From Burkholderia sp. OK233 (GTDB lineage Bacteria; Pseudomonadota; Gammaproteobacteria; Burkholderiales; Burkholderiaceae): a stretch of 64,000 nt of DNA. Below the pieces are notes generated by a model that ran no database searches, was not told where the DNA came from, and saw nothing but the letters and a program-made list of their open reading frames with translations. Below are positions 51,210 to 60,207 of the stretch, piece after piece. How positions within the stretch are numbered: position 1 is the first letter of the stretch; the number at the start of each line of letters is the position of its first letter. Location: positions 3,038,001 through 3,102,000 of the forward strand of contig NZ_OCSR01000001.1 in the NCBI RefSeq assembly GCF_900230185.1, given 5' to 3'. A program made the position numbers and the translations under genes.

Positions 51210-52487
51210 TCAGAAGAACGTTTCGATCACTTCAGTGACGCGATACGACGGATCGACCACCAGCACCTGGCGCCACTTGTCGAACGTCAGGCACGGATGC
51301 GAGATGTCGAACGCGATCATGTCGCCTACCTTCAGATCGGCGCCCGCGGGAATCCGCAGATACGCGTGCTGATCCATCAGGCCGAAAATCTCCCAGCCTT
51401 CGCTCGCCGCGATATCGCGTGGCGCTTCGGTGCCCGGACGATAGTGACGTGATGGCTCCGGCATGCCTGCATCGAAAGCGGAATCGCGCTTGCCGAGGCC
51501 GATAATTGCGCGATCCGGTTCCGGAATCGACTGCACATACGCCCACAGTTGCAGCGCCGGCAGCAAGCCTTCGCCCATTTTCTTCGCGACCGGATTGCGC
51601 GCGAAGATGTCCGTCTGCGCCTTGCGGTACACGCCGACATCATGCGTCAGATAGCAGCCGGGCCGCAGCACGACTTCGACCTTGCCGGTCTCCGAGGCCT
51701 TCACGAATTCTTCCGCGACCACGTCGTACCAGGCCGAGCCGGCGCCTGACAGAACGGCCGGCGTGCGGGCGAATCGTCCTTCGTCGACGAGCGCGCGCGT
51801 CACAGCGACGGCGCTCTGCAGGAACTCGCGCACTTCGTGTTCTTCTTTCAGCACGCCTTCATACAACTCGACGCCTGCCAGCTTCAACACATCCGGATAG
51901 CGCGCGATCGCTTCGAGCACCGCGTTGCGCTGCGCTTCGTCGCGCACGCCGGTGCGGCCGCCCGGCACGCCGAGCTCGAGCAATACTTGCAGCGGCTTGC
52001 GTACCGACGTGAAAAATTGACCCAGTTGCTCGACGCCTTCGACCGAATCGACGAGGCAGAAGAACTCGAAATCCGGGTCGCTTAGCAACTCGGCGATCAT
52101 CATCATGTTGCGGCGGCCAACCAGCTGGTTGGCCATCAGGATCCGCGAAACACCGCCGTGATACGCCGCGCGCACCTGATGCGCGGTGGCGAGGGTGATG
52201 CCCCATGCGCCGGTTTCGAGCTGACGGCGAAACAGCTGCGGCGCCATGGTGGTTTTGCCGTGCGGCGCGAGCTTGACACCGTATTCCGCGACGAACGCCT
52301 GCATCCACTTCAGGTTGTGTTCCACACGATCCGCGTACAGCACGGCGGCGGGCAGGCTCACGTCTTCGTTCAGCAGGTTCCACTCGAGGCGCGCGGCATC
52401 CGTGAGTTGGATGCTGGTGCCCGGAACCATGCCCAAGCCCTTGCTATAAGGATCAATCGTTGCGCCCTGATAGTTTGTAACTTTCAT
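51210..52487 (-). CDS. PLP-dependent D-amino-acid dehydratase/deaminase (D-serine dehydratase-like, DSD1 family)
   Basis: A 425-residue fold-type III PLP enzyme. An alanine-racemase-like N-terminal barrel has the PLP-Lys78 in 'LAPHGKTTMAPQ'. The C-terminal D-serine dehydratase-like domain carries the His397-x-Cys399 metal site (ISHPCLTFDKW). Such enzymes eliminate or deaminate D-serine or cleave D-threonine, and zinc is typical. CAGGGAG precedes the ATG; the frame is open 17 codons upstream. It is divergent from an RpiR regulator, N-acyl-D-amino-acid deacylase and RidA, which together support D-amino-acid catabolism. Exact substrate unproven. Confidence 0.88.
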   Translation of the reverse strand: MKVTNYQGATIDPYSKGLGMVPGTSIQLTDAARLEWNLLNEDVSLPAAVLYADRVEHNLKWMQAFVAEYGVKLAPHGKTTMAPQLFRRQLETGAWGITLATAHQVRAAYHGGVSRILMANQLVGRRNMMMIAELLSDPDFEFFCLVDSVEGVEQLGQFFTSVRKPLQVLLELGVPGGRTGVRDEAQRNAVLEAIARYPDVLKLAGVELYEGVLKEEHEVREFLQSAVAVTRALVDEGRFARTPAVLSGAGSAWYDVVAEEFVKASETGKVEVVLRPGCYLTHDVGVYRKAQTDIFARNPVAKKMGEGLLPALQLWAYVQSIPEPDRAIIGLGKRDSAFDAGMPEPSRHYRPGTEAPRDIAASEGWEIFGLMDQHAYLRIPAGADLKVGDMIAFDISHPCLTFDKWRQVLVVDPSYRVTEVIETFF

Positions 52488-52521
52488 GTCTCCCTGCTCC
52501 ATCGTCCAGTTAAATCGAATC

Positions 52522-52555
52522 AAAGTTGACTTTACCATGTTACCGAAAGTACGAT
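52522..52555 (+). promoter_or_regulatory. Possible promoter/operator of the D-amino-acid operon
   Basis: In the 146-bp divergent gap, TTGACT (52526-52531) and TACGAT (52550-52555) are 18 bases apart on the plus strand. The -35 lies in an imperfect palindrome AAAGT-TG-ACTTT (52522-52533), which may be an operator for the RpiR regulator. The elements are seen; their function is inferred. Confidence 0.4.
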
Positions 52556-52633
52556 GGTCGAAGGAATGTTATTTAGTACCACGGTTTTCCGGAAGCGCTT
52601 TGTAAGCGTTCGCGAGACACCCCACAGCCTGCA

Positions 52634-53524
52634 ATGAACTTAACCGCCGAACCGCTGGCCTTCGATATCGTCGCTCGCATTGCCGAATGCGCGCCGGAAC
52701 TGCGTTCGGCCGAACGGAAGGTTGCCGCGCTGATTCTCGACGACCTGACTGGCGCATCGCGCGCCAGTATTGGCGCGCTCGCCCAGCAGGCAGAGGTGAG
52801 CGTCGCGACCGTGACGCGCTTTGCCAAGGCGGTCGGTTGCCGCGACGTGCGGGAGCTGAAGCTGCGGCTCGCGCAGGCGGCGGCCGTCGGCCAGCGCTTC
52901 CTGCAGGCGGGCGGGCCCACCGACGCGCCCGAACCGATTGCCACCCGCGTGTTCGACGAACTGCAGACCGCGCTTGCGCATAACCATCAGCTTCTTCGTC
53001 AGGCGCCTTTAGCCGAGGCCGCGGCCGCGTTGCGCGCGGCGCGGATGATCTACGTGTTCGGCATGGGCGGCGGCTCGACTGCGCTCGCCGACGAGATGCG
53101 CTTCAGGCTCGTGCGCCTCGGCCGGCCCGTTGCGACCTATCAGGACGGCTTGTTGCAGCGCATGGTGGCGAGCACCGTGTCGCGCGAATGCGTGGTGATC
53201 GCGTTGTCCACCACCGGGCGCGTGCCCGAGATGGTCGAGAACTGCAAGATCGCGCGCAGCTACGGGGCGACCGTGATTGCTCTGACCGCGCCGGCTTCGC
53301 CGTTGGCCAAACTGGCCGATTGGGTGATCCCGATCGTCGCCTTTGAAACCGATTTCATTTACAAACCGTCGTCGTCGCGCTACGCGATGATGATGGCGCT
53401 CGATGTGCTCGTCACCGAACTCGCCGTGAGTCAGGGTGACGAGAGCCGCGAATTGCTGCGCCGCATGAAGCACGCGCTCGACGCGCACCGCGGCGGTGGC
53501 GACCGACAACCGTTAGGAGACTGA
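52634..53524 (+). CDS. RpiR/MurR-family transcriptional regulator
   Basis: A 296-residue regulator. The N-terminal HTH_6 domain (about 8-85) has 'ASIGALAQQAEVSVATVTRFAKAVGCRDVRELKLRLAQ'. The C-terminal SIS sugar-phosphate-binding domain (about 120-265) has 'IYVFGMGGGSTALADEMRFRL'. It is divergent from the D-amino-acid deaminase and 3 bp upstream of the deacylase, so it probably controls both directions. The ligand may be an N-acyl amino sugar or amino acid; not readable. Confidence 0.92.
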   Translation: MNLTAEPLAFDIVARIAECAPELRSAERKVAALILDDLTGASRASIGALAQQAEVSVATVTRFAKAVGCRDVRELKLRLAQAAAVGQRFLQAGGPTDAPEPIATRVFDELQTALAHNHQLLRQAPLAEAAAALRAARMIYVFGMGGGSTALADEMRFRLVRLGRPVATYQDGLLQRMVASTVSRECVVIALSTTGRVPEMVENCKIARSYGATVIALTAPASPLAKLADWVIPIVAFETDFIYKPSSSRYAMMMALDVLVTELAVSQGDESRELLRRMKHALDAHRGGGDRQPLGD

Positions 53525-53527
53525 TCC

Positions 53528-55009
53528 ATGCATTCGCATCCCGAAGCTGCCGATACGCTGATCGTCGGCGCGCAACTGTACGACGGCACGGGCGCACCGC
53601 CGGTCGAGCGCGACGTTGCGATCCGCGACGGCCGCATCGCCGCGATCGGCAACCTGTCGAACTGGCTTTCCGAAGAGGTGATCGAGGCGAACGGCCGCGC
53701 GCTGGCGCCCGGCTTCATCGACGTTCATACGCATGACGATACGCACGTGATCCGTTCGCCGCAAATGCTGCCGAAGATCACGCAGGGTGTGACGACGGTG
53801 ATTGTCGGCAACTGTGGGATCAGTGCGTCGCCGGTGTCGTTGAAGGGCGATCCGCCTGATCCGATGAATCTGCTTGGCGAGCGTGACGCATTCCAGTACC
53901 CGACTTTCGCAGCGTATGTCGAAGCGGTGAACGCCGCGCGCCCTGCGGTGAATGTCGGCGCGCTGATTGGGCACACGGCGTTGCGCAGCAATCAGATGGA
54001 CCGGCTCGATCGCGCGGCGACCGCGGCGGAAATCGATGGAATGCGCGCGCAACTCGAAGAGGCGTTGTCGAACGGGGCGTTGGGCCTGAGCTCGGGGCTC
54101 GCGTACGGCTCCGCGTTCTCCGCGCCGACCGAAGAAGTGATGGCGCTGGCCGAGCCGCTCGCCGCCGCAGGCGCGCTTTACACGACGCACATGCGCACCG
54201 AGTTCGACGCGATTCTCGACGCAATGGACGAAGCGTATCGGGTGGGCCGTCACGCGCACGTGCCGGTGGTGATTTCGCATCTGAAGTGCGCGGGGCCGTC
54301 GAACTGGGGGCGTAGCGTTGAGGTGCTGGAGTCGTTGGAGGGTGCGCGCCGGTTGCAGCCGATCGGCTGCGATTGCTATCCGTATAACCGCAGCTCGTCG
54401 ACGCTCGACGTGAAGCAGGTGACGGGCGACATCGACATCACGATTACGTGGTCTGAGCCGCATCCCGAGATGGCGGGCAAGCTAATCAGGGAAATTGCCG
54501 CCGAGTGGGGCGTCACGCAGCAGGAGGCCGGCAAGCGTTTGCAGCCGGCAGGCGCCGTGTATCACAACATGTCAGAGGAAGACGTGCGGCGCATTCTGTC
54601 GCATCCCGCGACGATGGTCGGCTCGGATGGATTGCCGAACGATCCGCTGCCGCATCCGCGGTTGTGGGGCGCGTTTCCGCGCGTGCTTGGGCACTACGTA
54701 CGTGACGCCGGTTTGCTGCCGCTTGAAGAGGCGGTGCGCAAGATGACCAGCTTGTCGGCGCGCCGGTTTGGGTTGACGCAGCGCGGCGAGGTGCACATCG
54801 GTTATCACGCGGATCTGGTGTTGTTCGACCCGGCCAGGGTGCGCGATGCGGCGACGTTCGAGAAGCCGCAACAGGCGGCCGATGGAATCGATGCGGTGTG
54901 GGTGAACGGCGTGTTGGCGTATCGCGATGGCGCGGTGACAGGCGAACGGGCGGGGCATTTTGTGGCGCGGGGTGCGGCGTCGAAGGGTGATGCGCACGGC
55001 GCGTTTTGA
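53528..55009 (+). CDS. N-acyl-D-amino-acid deacylase (D-aminoacylase)
   Basis: Amidohydrolase-superfamily enzyme of 493 residues that frees D-amino acids from N-acyl forms. Metal-site motifs are 'FIDVHTHDDTHV' near 64-75, 'IVGNCGIS' with its conserved Cys near 97, 'VVISHLKCAG' (His near 250), and 'TMVGSDGLPNDPLPHPRLWG' (Asp near 366). AGGAG lies 9-13 bases before the ATG, just at the end of the RpiR gene. With the neighbouring deaminase and RidA it forms a D-amino-acid use pathway. Confidence 0.93.
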   Translation: MHSHPEAADTLIVGAQLYDGTGAPPVERDVAIRDGRIAAIGNLSNWLSEEVIEANGRALAPGFIDVHTHDDTHVIRSPQMLPKITQGVTTVIVGNCGISASPVSLKGDPPDPMNLLGERDAFQYPTFAAYVEAVNAARPAVNVGALIGHTALRSNQMDRLDRAATAAEIDGMRAQLEEALSNGALGLSSGLAYGSAFSAPTEEVMALAEPLAAAGALYTTHMRTEFDAILDAMDEAYRVGRHAHVPVVISHLKCAGPSNWGRSVEVLESLEGARRLQPIGCDCYPYNRSSSTLDVKQVTGDIDITITWSEPHPEMAGKLIREIAAEWGVTQQEAGKRLQPAGAVYHNMSEEDVRRILSHPATMVGSDGLPNDPLPHPRLWGAFPRVLGHYVRDAGLLPLEEAVRKMTSLSARRFGLTQRGEVHIGYHADLVLFDPARVRDAATFEKPQQAADGIDAVWVNGVLAYRDGAVTGERAGHFVARGAASKGDAHGAF

Positions 55010-55083
55010 TTTTTTGTTCTGATTGATGTGGCAAGCGGTTGTGGCATTGCTCGCGCCGCGTGCCGGACTTTTTAAGGAGTTGG

Positions 55084-55473
55084 ATGATGAAGCGATATGG
55101 CGTTGAAGGTGGCAAGGGTACCGGTGGTCAACATATGCCCTTTGCTCGGGCGGTCGAAGCGGATGGCTGGTTGTTCGTTTCCGGGCAGACGCCGATGGAA
55201 AATGGTGCGGTGATCAATGGCGGGATTGTTGAGCAATCGCACAAGGCGATTCAGAATGTTTTCGCTATTCTGAAGGAAGCTGGGTATGCGGCGGAGCATG
55301 TTGTCCGCTGTGGTGTGTGGCTTGATGATCCGCGGGACTTTGCTTCGTTCAATAAGGTGTTTCGGGAGTATTTTGGGGAGAATCCGCCGGCGCGGGCATG
55401 TGTTGTTTCTTCGATGGTGATTGATTGTCGCGTCGAGGTTGACTGCGTCGCTTATAAGAAACCTTCGGCTTAA
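55084..55473 (+). CDS. ridA: RidA-family imine/enamine deaminase
   Basis: A 129-residue YjgF/YER057c/UK114 protein. Family enzymes hydrolyse reactive 2-aminoacrylate and related imines made by PLP dehydratases to keto acids. The Arg in 'PPARACVVSSM' and the following 'CRVEVDCVAY' are the family signature. AAGGAG lies 7-12 bases before the ATG (MMKRYGVEGGKG). Its place after the D-aminoacylase fits removal of aminoacrylate formed by the divergent D-serine dehydratase-like enzyme. Codon use near the end is more T-rich than in its neighbours. Confidence 0.92.
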   Translation: MMKRYGVEGGKGTGGQHMPFARAVEADGWLFVSGQTPMENGAVINGGIVEQSHKAIQNVFAILKEAGYAAEHVVRCGVWLDDPRDFASFNKVFREYFGENPPARACVVSSMVIDCRVEVDCVAYKKPSA

Positions 55474-55514
55474 GGGTTTTTTTGGTTTGCCGCAGGCGGT
55501 GATTGGGGTTTGGT

Positions 55515-55761
55515 TGCCTGCTCGGCGCTTGTTTGTCTGTGCTTCTGGCTTTGGTGCCTTTCCTTGTTTTGTTAGTGGTCTATTAGCGTTGCCCCTGTGC
55601 GGGGCGGCACCTACTTTTCTTTGCATGCCGCAAAGAAAAGTAGGGCAAAAGAAAGCGGCTCAAACCGCCAATGCTAAGTGGGAACCGTGGCCTGCACGGG
55701 GTAGTGGTGCATCTGGAATTCGTGTTCTCTCACATTCCGCGCTAGTGACAAAGGAGTCATC
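55515..55761 (+). repeat. Left arm of the inverted repeat
   Basis: About 247 bp, starting TGCCTGCTCGGCGCTTG and running to about CGCTAGTGACAAAGG. It contains the 15-bp hairpin CCTACTTTTCTTTGC/GCAAAGAAAAGTAGG (55610-55624 with 55630-55644). It aligns in reverse complement with 56145-56390, with near-identity over the first 120 bases and more changes further in. Confidence 0.85.
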
Positions 55762-55984
55762 AGCTCCCACTCCGCACTTCGTGCGTCGCGGACGGGGCTG
55801 CATGGGAAACCACGGGCTTCGGTTCGGGGCTGTGGGGGCCGTCGGCTTCGCCTCGGCGACGCGCCTCTGCCCCCACCCGGGAACCCCCGCTTCAAATGAT
55901 ATGTCGGTGTGCTGATCACCGTCCCGGTCCCGATCACGATCACAGCCGCGGTTGCCGTTGCAGTCGAGGCTGCAATTGCCGGTC

Positions 55985-56032
55985 CAATCGCAATCGCAAT
56001 CGCAATCGCAATCGCAATCGCAATCGCAATCG
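55985..56032. repeat. Hexanucleotide tandem repeat (CAATCG)8
   Basis: Eight perfect copies of CAATCG, followed by three GATGGT-like units. It sits in the core of the inverted-repeat element. The hexamer keeps frame, so any frame through it reads a dipeptide repeat (for example Ile-Ala), but no gene is supported. Confidence 0.95.
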
Positions 56033-56144
56033 CGATGGTGATGGTGATGCAATGACGAGTCACGGTTCGGTGGCGAGGCGCGAGCGACAAAACGTAGCGG
56101 GGGGGTATGAAGTGCTCTTCGGCGCGCGCAGCGCCGCCGGAAGT

Positions 56145-56390
56145 ATGACGCCCTTGTCACTAGCGTATGCAGGGGCACGAACACAGATTCCAGATGCACC
56201 ACTACCCTGTGCAGACCACGGGACCCACTTAGCATGAGCGGTTTGAGCTGCTTTCTTTTGCCTACTTTTCTTTGCAGCCGGCAAAGAAAAGTAGGTGCCG
56301 CCCCGCACAGGGGCAACGCTAATAGACCACTAACAAATCAAGGAAAGGCACCAAACCCAGAAGCACAGACAAACAAGCGCCGAGCAGGCA
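56145..56390 (-). repeat. Right arm of the inverted repeat
   Basis: Inverted counterpart of the left arm. Its hairpin is at 56261-56275 with 56281-56295, again 15 bp, but the 5-nt loop differs (AGCCG here, ATGCC on the left). Conserved stem with changed loop suggests the fold matters or that both arms came from one family of repeats. Confidence 0.85.
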
Positions 56391-56406
56391 AAAAACCCAC
56401 GCTCCC

Positions 56407-57231
56407 TTATTGCCGCGCCAACCGAAAATTATCCGGCATCGGCAAATTAAAATTCGTCCGAAACGGATTGATATCCAGCCCACCGCGCCGCGTGTAGCGG
56501 GCATAAACAGCAAGCTTCACCGGCCGGCAGGCCTTAAGCACATCGATAAAAATCCGCTCGACGCACTGCTCATGAAACCCAGTGTGATTCCGATAGGAAA
56601 TGATGTACCTCAGCAAGCCCGCGTGATCGATCTGCGGCCCAACATAATGAATCTGCACACTGCCCCAATCAGGCTGCCCCGTCACGGGACAATTCGACTT
56701 AAGCAAGTTGGAAACCAACGTCTCCTCGACAGGCGACTCGTCGAACGCAGCCTTCAGCAACGAAGCGTCAGGGTGATAAACATCGGTATCGAGATCGAGC
56801 CGATCCAGCGACAAGCCTTCAAACTCTTCCATCTGCAACTTGCCGAACTCATACGGCGCCGCCAAATGAACCGACACCGTCGCACCGCATGAAGCGGAAA
56901 CATCCCGCTTGATCGTGTCGCGCACAACTTCCATCGATTCAAAAGGCGTCTGCGCAAATGACCCCAGATAAAGCTTGAACGACTTCGACTCGACAATATT
57001 CGGCGAATCAGCCGGTACAAAGAAAGTCGCCACTGCAATCTGAGGCTTGCCGCGCGCGTTCAGCCAGGAAAGCTCGTAAGCATTCCAGATGTCCGTGCCG
57101 AAAAACGGCAACTGCGCGCCAATCCCAATCGCCTCGCGCGCATTCTTCCGGGCAATCGGAAAGAGCAGTGAAGCGTCATATTGTTCGGTGTAAGTGGAAG
57201 CCTTACCCAGCGGTGATTGTTCGGGTGTCAT
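56407..57231 (-). CDS. queF: NADPH-dependent 7-cyano-7-deazaguanine (preQ0) reductase QueF
   Basis: Reduces preQ0 to preQ1 in queuosine tRNA modification. Of the long, two-domain (unimodular-tandem) type, 274 residues. The QueF motif '[12 protein letters not shown]' (81-92) and the catalytic Cys181 in '[14 protein letters not shown]' with Asp188 are present, as is the substrate-binding '[10 protein letters not shown]'. The ATG used overlaps the stop of the upstream nucleotidase gene by 4 bases; the frame is open 56 codons upstream but that lies inside the nucleotidase gene. Confidence 0.95.
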   Translation of the reverse strand: MTPEQSPLGKASTYTEQYDASLLFPIARKNAREAIGIGAQLPFFGTDIWNAYELSWLNARGKPQIAVATFFVPADSPNIVESKSFKLYLGSFAQTPFESMEVVRDTIKRDVSASCGATVSVHLAAPYEFGKLQMEEFEGLSLDRLDLDTDVYHPDASLLKAAFDESPVEETLVSNLLKSNCPVTGQPDWGSVQIHYVGPQIDHAGLLRYIISYRNHTGFHEQCVERIFIDVLKACRPVKLAVYARYTRRGGLDINPFRTNFNLPMPDNFRLARQ

Positions 57232-58130
57232 GATGCGTTCACTATGCCACTCAGCACGTGCCCCGTCGCCGTCACGACGCGGGCCGATTCGCAATGGCCA
57301 ATTTGGTCGTCGAAGAAAAAGTCCGGCTCGAACTCGCGCAAAAACGCGCTCTTGTCGAGGCCGCCGAGGAACATCGCTTCGTCGATTTCGATGTTCCACG
57401 CCATCAATGTGCGGATCGCGCGCTCATGCGCCGGGGCCGAGCGCGCCGTCACCAATGCCGTACGAATATGCATCGGTGCGGCTTCGTCCGCGAGTTTCTG
57501 CAGCCGGTGCAGCGCTTCGAGCAACGGCTTCAAAGGTCCATCCGCAAGCGGCAAATCCTTGTTGTGAATCTCATGGCCGACGAACGCCCGCAAGCCATCT
57601 TTCTGAAAGATGCGCTCGGCTTCGTCGGAAAACAGCACGGCGTCGCCGTCGAAGGCAATCCGGATCTCGTCAGGATACTTGCTCGCCATTTTCGCCGATT
57701 CGGGCAAGACGCGTGCAGCCGGAAATCCGGCAGCCAATGCATCGCGCACGTCGTGCTGATTCGCGGACAAAAACAGCGAGGCGTTCAACGGCTTCAGATA
57801 ACCAAATGGCGCGCGCCCACGTGTGAACACGCCGCGCTCGATCGCCAGCCCATACTCCCTGCACGAATGAAATGCGCGCAATCCACTGATCGGATCGCTG
57901 CGCGACAGGATCACCACTTCGACCCGGTGACCGCCGGCATTCAAGGCCAGCAGCTTGCGGATCAACGGAAATGCGACGCCCGGTTTGGCGGGCACGGTCA
58001 GCCGCTCGCGCTGCAACGCTTCGTACGCCTGCAGGTTGCCTTCCTCGTACACACAGTTCTCTTCCTCGAAGTCGAACAGAGCGCGCGACGAGATTGCCAC
58101 CACCAGTTTGTCGACAAGCGAAAGTGCCAT
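57228..58130 (-). CDS. 5'-nucleotidase (cytosolic 5-nucleotidase family)
   Basis: A 300-residue protein of the cN-I-like 5'-nucleotidase family (Pfam 5-nucleotidase). Characteristic segments are '[16 protein letters not shown]' at the N-terminus, '[19 protein letters not shown]', '[19 protein letters not shown]' (the HAD-like acidic motif) and '[15 protein letters not shown]'. It should dephosphorylate nucleoside monophosphates. Its stop overlaps the queF start by 4 bases, so they are coupled, linking it to purine or deazapurine metabolism only by position. Confidence 0.88.
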   Translation of the reverse strand: MALSLVDKLVVAISSRALFDFEEENCVYEEGNLQAYEALQRERLTVPAKPGVAFPLIRKLLALNAGGHRVEVVILSRSDPISGLRAFHSCREYGLAIERGVFTRGRAPFGYLKPLNASLFLSANQHDVRDALAAGFPAARVLPESAKMASKYPDEIRIAFDGDAVLFSDEAERIFQKDGLRAFVGHEIHNKDLPLADGPLKPLLEALHRLQKLADEAAPMHIRTALVTARSAPAHERAIRTLMAWNIEIDEAMFLGGLDKSAFLREFEPDFFFDDQIGHCESARVVTATGHVLSGIVNAS

Positions 58131-58153
58131 CTGCGCGTTTTAGTCCAATAAGA

Positions 58154-59677
58154 TCAAGCGAGAAACAATCGGTACACCGGGTTCTGCGTCTCTTCCCAGC
58201 ACGGGTAACCAAGCGTCGTGAGAAAGCGTTCGAACTCGCTGTTCTCGCTTTCCGGCACCTGAATGCCGACCAGAATCGAACTGTAGTCCGCACCCTGGTT
58301 GCGATAGTGGAACAGGCTGATATTCCAGTTCGGCGCCATCGACGACAAAAACTTCATCAGCGCGCCCGGACGCTCCGGAAACTCGAAACGGAACAGGCGT
58401 TCGTCGTGGGCCAGCGGCGAGCGGCCGCCGACCATATAGCGGATGTGCTGCTTCGACAGTTCATCGAAGGTCAGATCGACGGTGGCAAAACCGTGCGCTT
58501 CGAATGCGCCCGCGATCTGCGCCGACTCGCTGCGATTGCGGATCTGTACGCCGACAAAGATATGGGCTGAATTCGCGTCCGCAATGCGGTAGTTGAACTC
58601 GGTGACGCTGCGCGTCCCCACCAGTTCGCAGAACCGGCGGAAACTGCCGCGCTCTTCAGGAATCGTCACGGCGAACACCGCTTCACGTGCTTCACCCACC
58701 TCAGCACGCTCCGCCACGAAACGCATGCGATCGAAGTTCATGTTCGCGCCGGACGTGATCGCAATCAGCGTCTGGTCCTCGATGCCTTCGCGCTCGGCAT
58801 ACTGTTTGGCGCCGGCCACGGCCAGTGCGCCGGCCGGTTCCAGCACGCTGCGGGTGTCCTGGAACACATCCTTGATCGCGGCGCACAGCGCATCGGTGTT
58901 CACGAGCAGCACGTCGTCGAGATATTCGCGGCACAGGCGGAAGGTTTCCTCGCCCACCAGCTTCACTGCCGTGCCGTCCGAGAACAGCCCGACTTCGTTC
59001 AATGTGACCCGTTCGCCTGCTTGTAAAGAAGCGGCCATCGCGCACGAGTCGTCGGTCTGCACGCCGATCACCTTGATCTCCGGGCGCACCGATTTCACGT
59101 ACGCAGCGACGCCCGCAGCCAGGCCACCGCCGCCGATCGGCACGAAGATCGCGTGAATCGGGCCCTGATGCTGGCTGAGAATCTCCATCGCGACCGTGCC
59201 CTGGCCTGCGATCACGTACGGATCGTCGAACGGGTGGACAAACGTCAGGCCGCGTTCTTCCTGCAGTTTCACTGCATGTCCGTACGCGTCGCTATAGGAC
59301 TCGCCGAACTGCACGACTTCGACGGTCGCGCCGCCATGCGCGCGCACCGCATCGACCTTCACCTGCGGGGTCGTCACGGGCACCACGATGATCGCCTTCA
59401 CCCCCATGCGGGCCGCCGACAACGCCACGCCCTGCGCATGATTGCCCGCCGACGCGGTAATGACACCCCGCGCGAGCGCATCCGCCGGAATATGCGCCAT
59501 CTTGTTGTACGCGCCGCGCACCTTGAACGAGAACACCGGCTGGTTGTCCTCACGCTTCAGATAAACCGGATTACGCAACCGTGCCGACAGATTCGGCGCG
59601 CGTTCGAGTTCGGTCTCGCGGGCCACGTCGTAGACGCGCGCGGTCAGGGTTTTCTTCAGGTAGTCGTGGGAAGCCAT
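58154..59677 (-). CDS. ilvA: Threonine ammonia-lyase, biosynthetic
   Basis: PLP enzyme making 2-oxobutanoate from threonine for isoleucine synthesis, 507 residues. PLP-Lys is in 'PVFSFKVRGAYNKM', the glycine loop is 'VPIGGGGLAAG', and 'ITASAGNHAQGVALSA' is the substrate loop. Two C-terminal ACT-like domains (about 330-420 and 425-507) give isoleucine/valine control. The ATG chosen begins MASHDYLKKTLTARVYDVA; the open frame extends 52 codons upstream without likeness. Upstream of queF's partner gene by 23 bp on the same strand. Confidence 0.95.
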   Translation of the reverse strand: MASHDYLKKTLTARVYDVARETELERAPNLSARLRNPVYLKREDNQPVFSFKVRGAYNKMAHIPADALARGVITASAGNHAQGVALSAARMGVKAIIVVPVTTPQVKVDAVRAHGGATVEVVQFGESYSDAYGHAVKLQEERGLTFVHPFDDPYVIAGQGTVAMEILSQHQGPIHAIFVPIGGGGLAAGVAAYVKSVRPEIKVIGVQTDDSCAMAASLQAGERVTLNEVGLFSDGTAVKLVGEETFRLCREYLDDVLLVNTDALCAAIKDVFQDTRSVLEPAGALAVAGAKQYAEREGIEDQTLIAITSGANMNFDRMRFVAERAEVGEAREAVFAVTIPEERGSFRRFCELVGTRSVTEFNYRIADANSAHIFVGVQIRNRSESAQIAGAFEAHGFATVDLTFDELSKQHIRYMVGGRSPLAHDERLFRFEFPERPGALMKFLSSMAPNWNISLFHYRNQGADYSSILVGIQVPESENSEFERFLTTLGYPCWEETQNPVYRLFLA

Positions 59678-60207
59678 GCGGGTGGCGCGGTGCGCTTTGT
59701 GAGGCTGGAAAGGGTCAATGATAGCGCCAACGGTGTGCACACTGGCCCTCTGTGAACCTTCGGCGTATCCCTGCGCGCCGCCAGCAAAGTCCAACCCGAC
59801 CGTTCGGTCGGAGAATTGTTCGTAGGCGCTCACGAGCGCCGTTCAGCACAAAAACGCCAAAAGTCCTGCCACAACCCTGATTTCAGGCGTCAACGCGTGG
59901 CTTGATCATGGGGTAGAATTCCATTTTGGAATAAGGATCGGAAGATGCACTGGCAGCCTCGGATCGCCCATTTGATGCCCGTCCCGCGTGAGTCTTGCCC
60001 CGCGGCGGAGCGTCACGTCCGCCAGCGGCACCTCCGTCGCGCACGATCGTGTAGCTTTCTCTGAGCGCCGTGAAGCGACCGATGTGGGTAGGCCGTCGGT
60101 TGCGCTTCGCTCCCCTAGAAGATTTCCAGCATTGCGCCCCACGCGCACCGTCCGCCGACGCCTCACAGAGATGAGCGCGCCCGGTTGACCCACCGAGTCG
60201 TCCGAAC
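59678..60207. other. 530-bp gap between ilvA and the flavin/Fe-S oxidoreductase
   Basis: Divergent promoter region. The only clear element is an inverted repeat ATTCCA-ttt-TGGAAT (59918-59932). No T-box, attenuator peptide or standard hexamer pair was found. A 108-codon minus-strand frame (59883-60209) is not credible as a gene. Confidence 0.5.
59918..59932. promoter_or_regulatory. Inverted repeat ATTCCA-N3-TGGAAT in the ilvA divergent gap
   Basis: Perfect 6-bp arms with a TTT spacer, in the AT-rich part of the gap, about 240 bp from the ilvA start and 275 bp from the oxidoreductase start. Could be an operator. No family of regulator can be assigned. Confidence 0.35.

Larger units (their letters stand above)
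55474..56406. repeat. 933-bp non-coding composite inverted-repeat element
   Basis: Between convergent ridA and queF. Two arms (55515-55761 and 56145-56390) are inverted copies with only scattered differences. Each has an internal 15-bp hairpin. The core between them holds a hexamer tandem repeat and GC-rich sequence. Frames through it give peptides such as 'GAAPHRGNANRPLT' on both sides, which arise from the repeat rather than from a gene. No transposase or obvious target-site duplication is seen. Confidence 0.85.

Noticed and set aside
55421..56497. Several frames through the inverted-repeat element
   Set aside because: Both arms give the same peptides because they are repeats; frames cross hairpins and tandem repeats and have no start signals.
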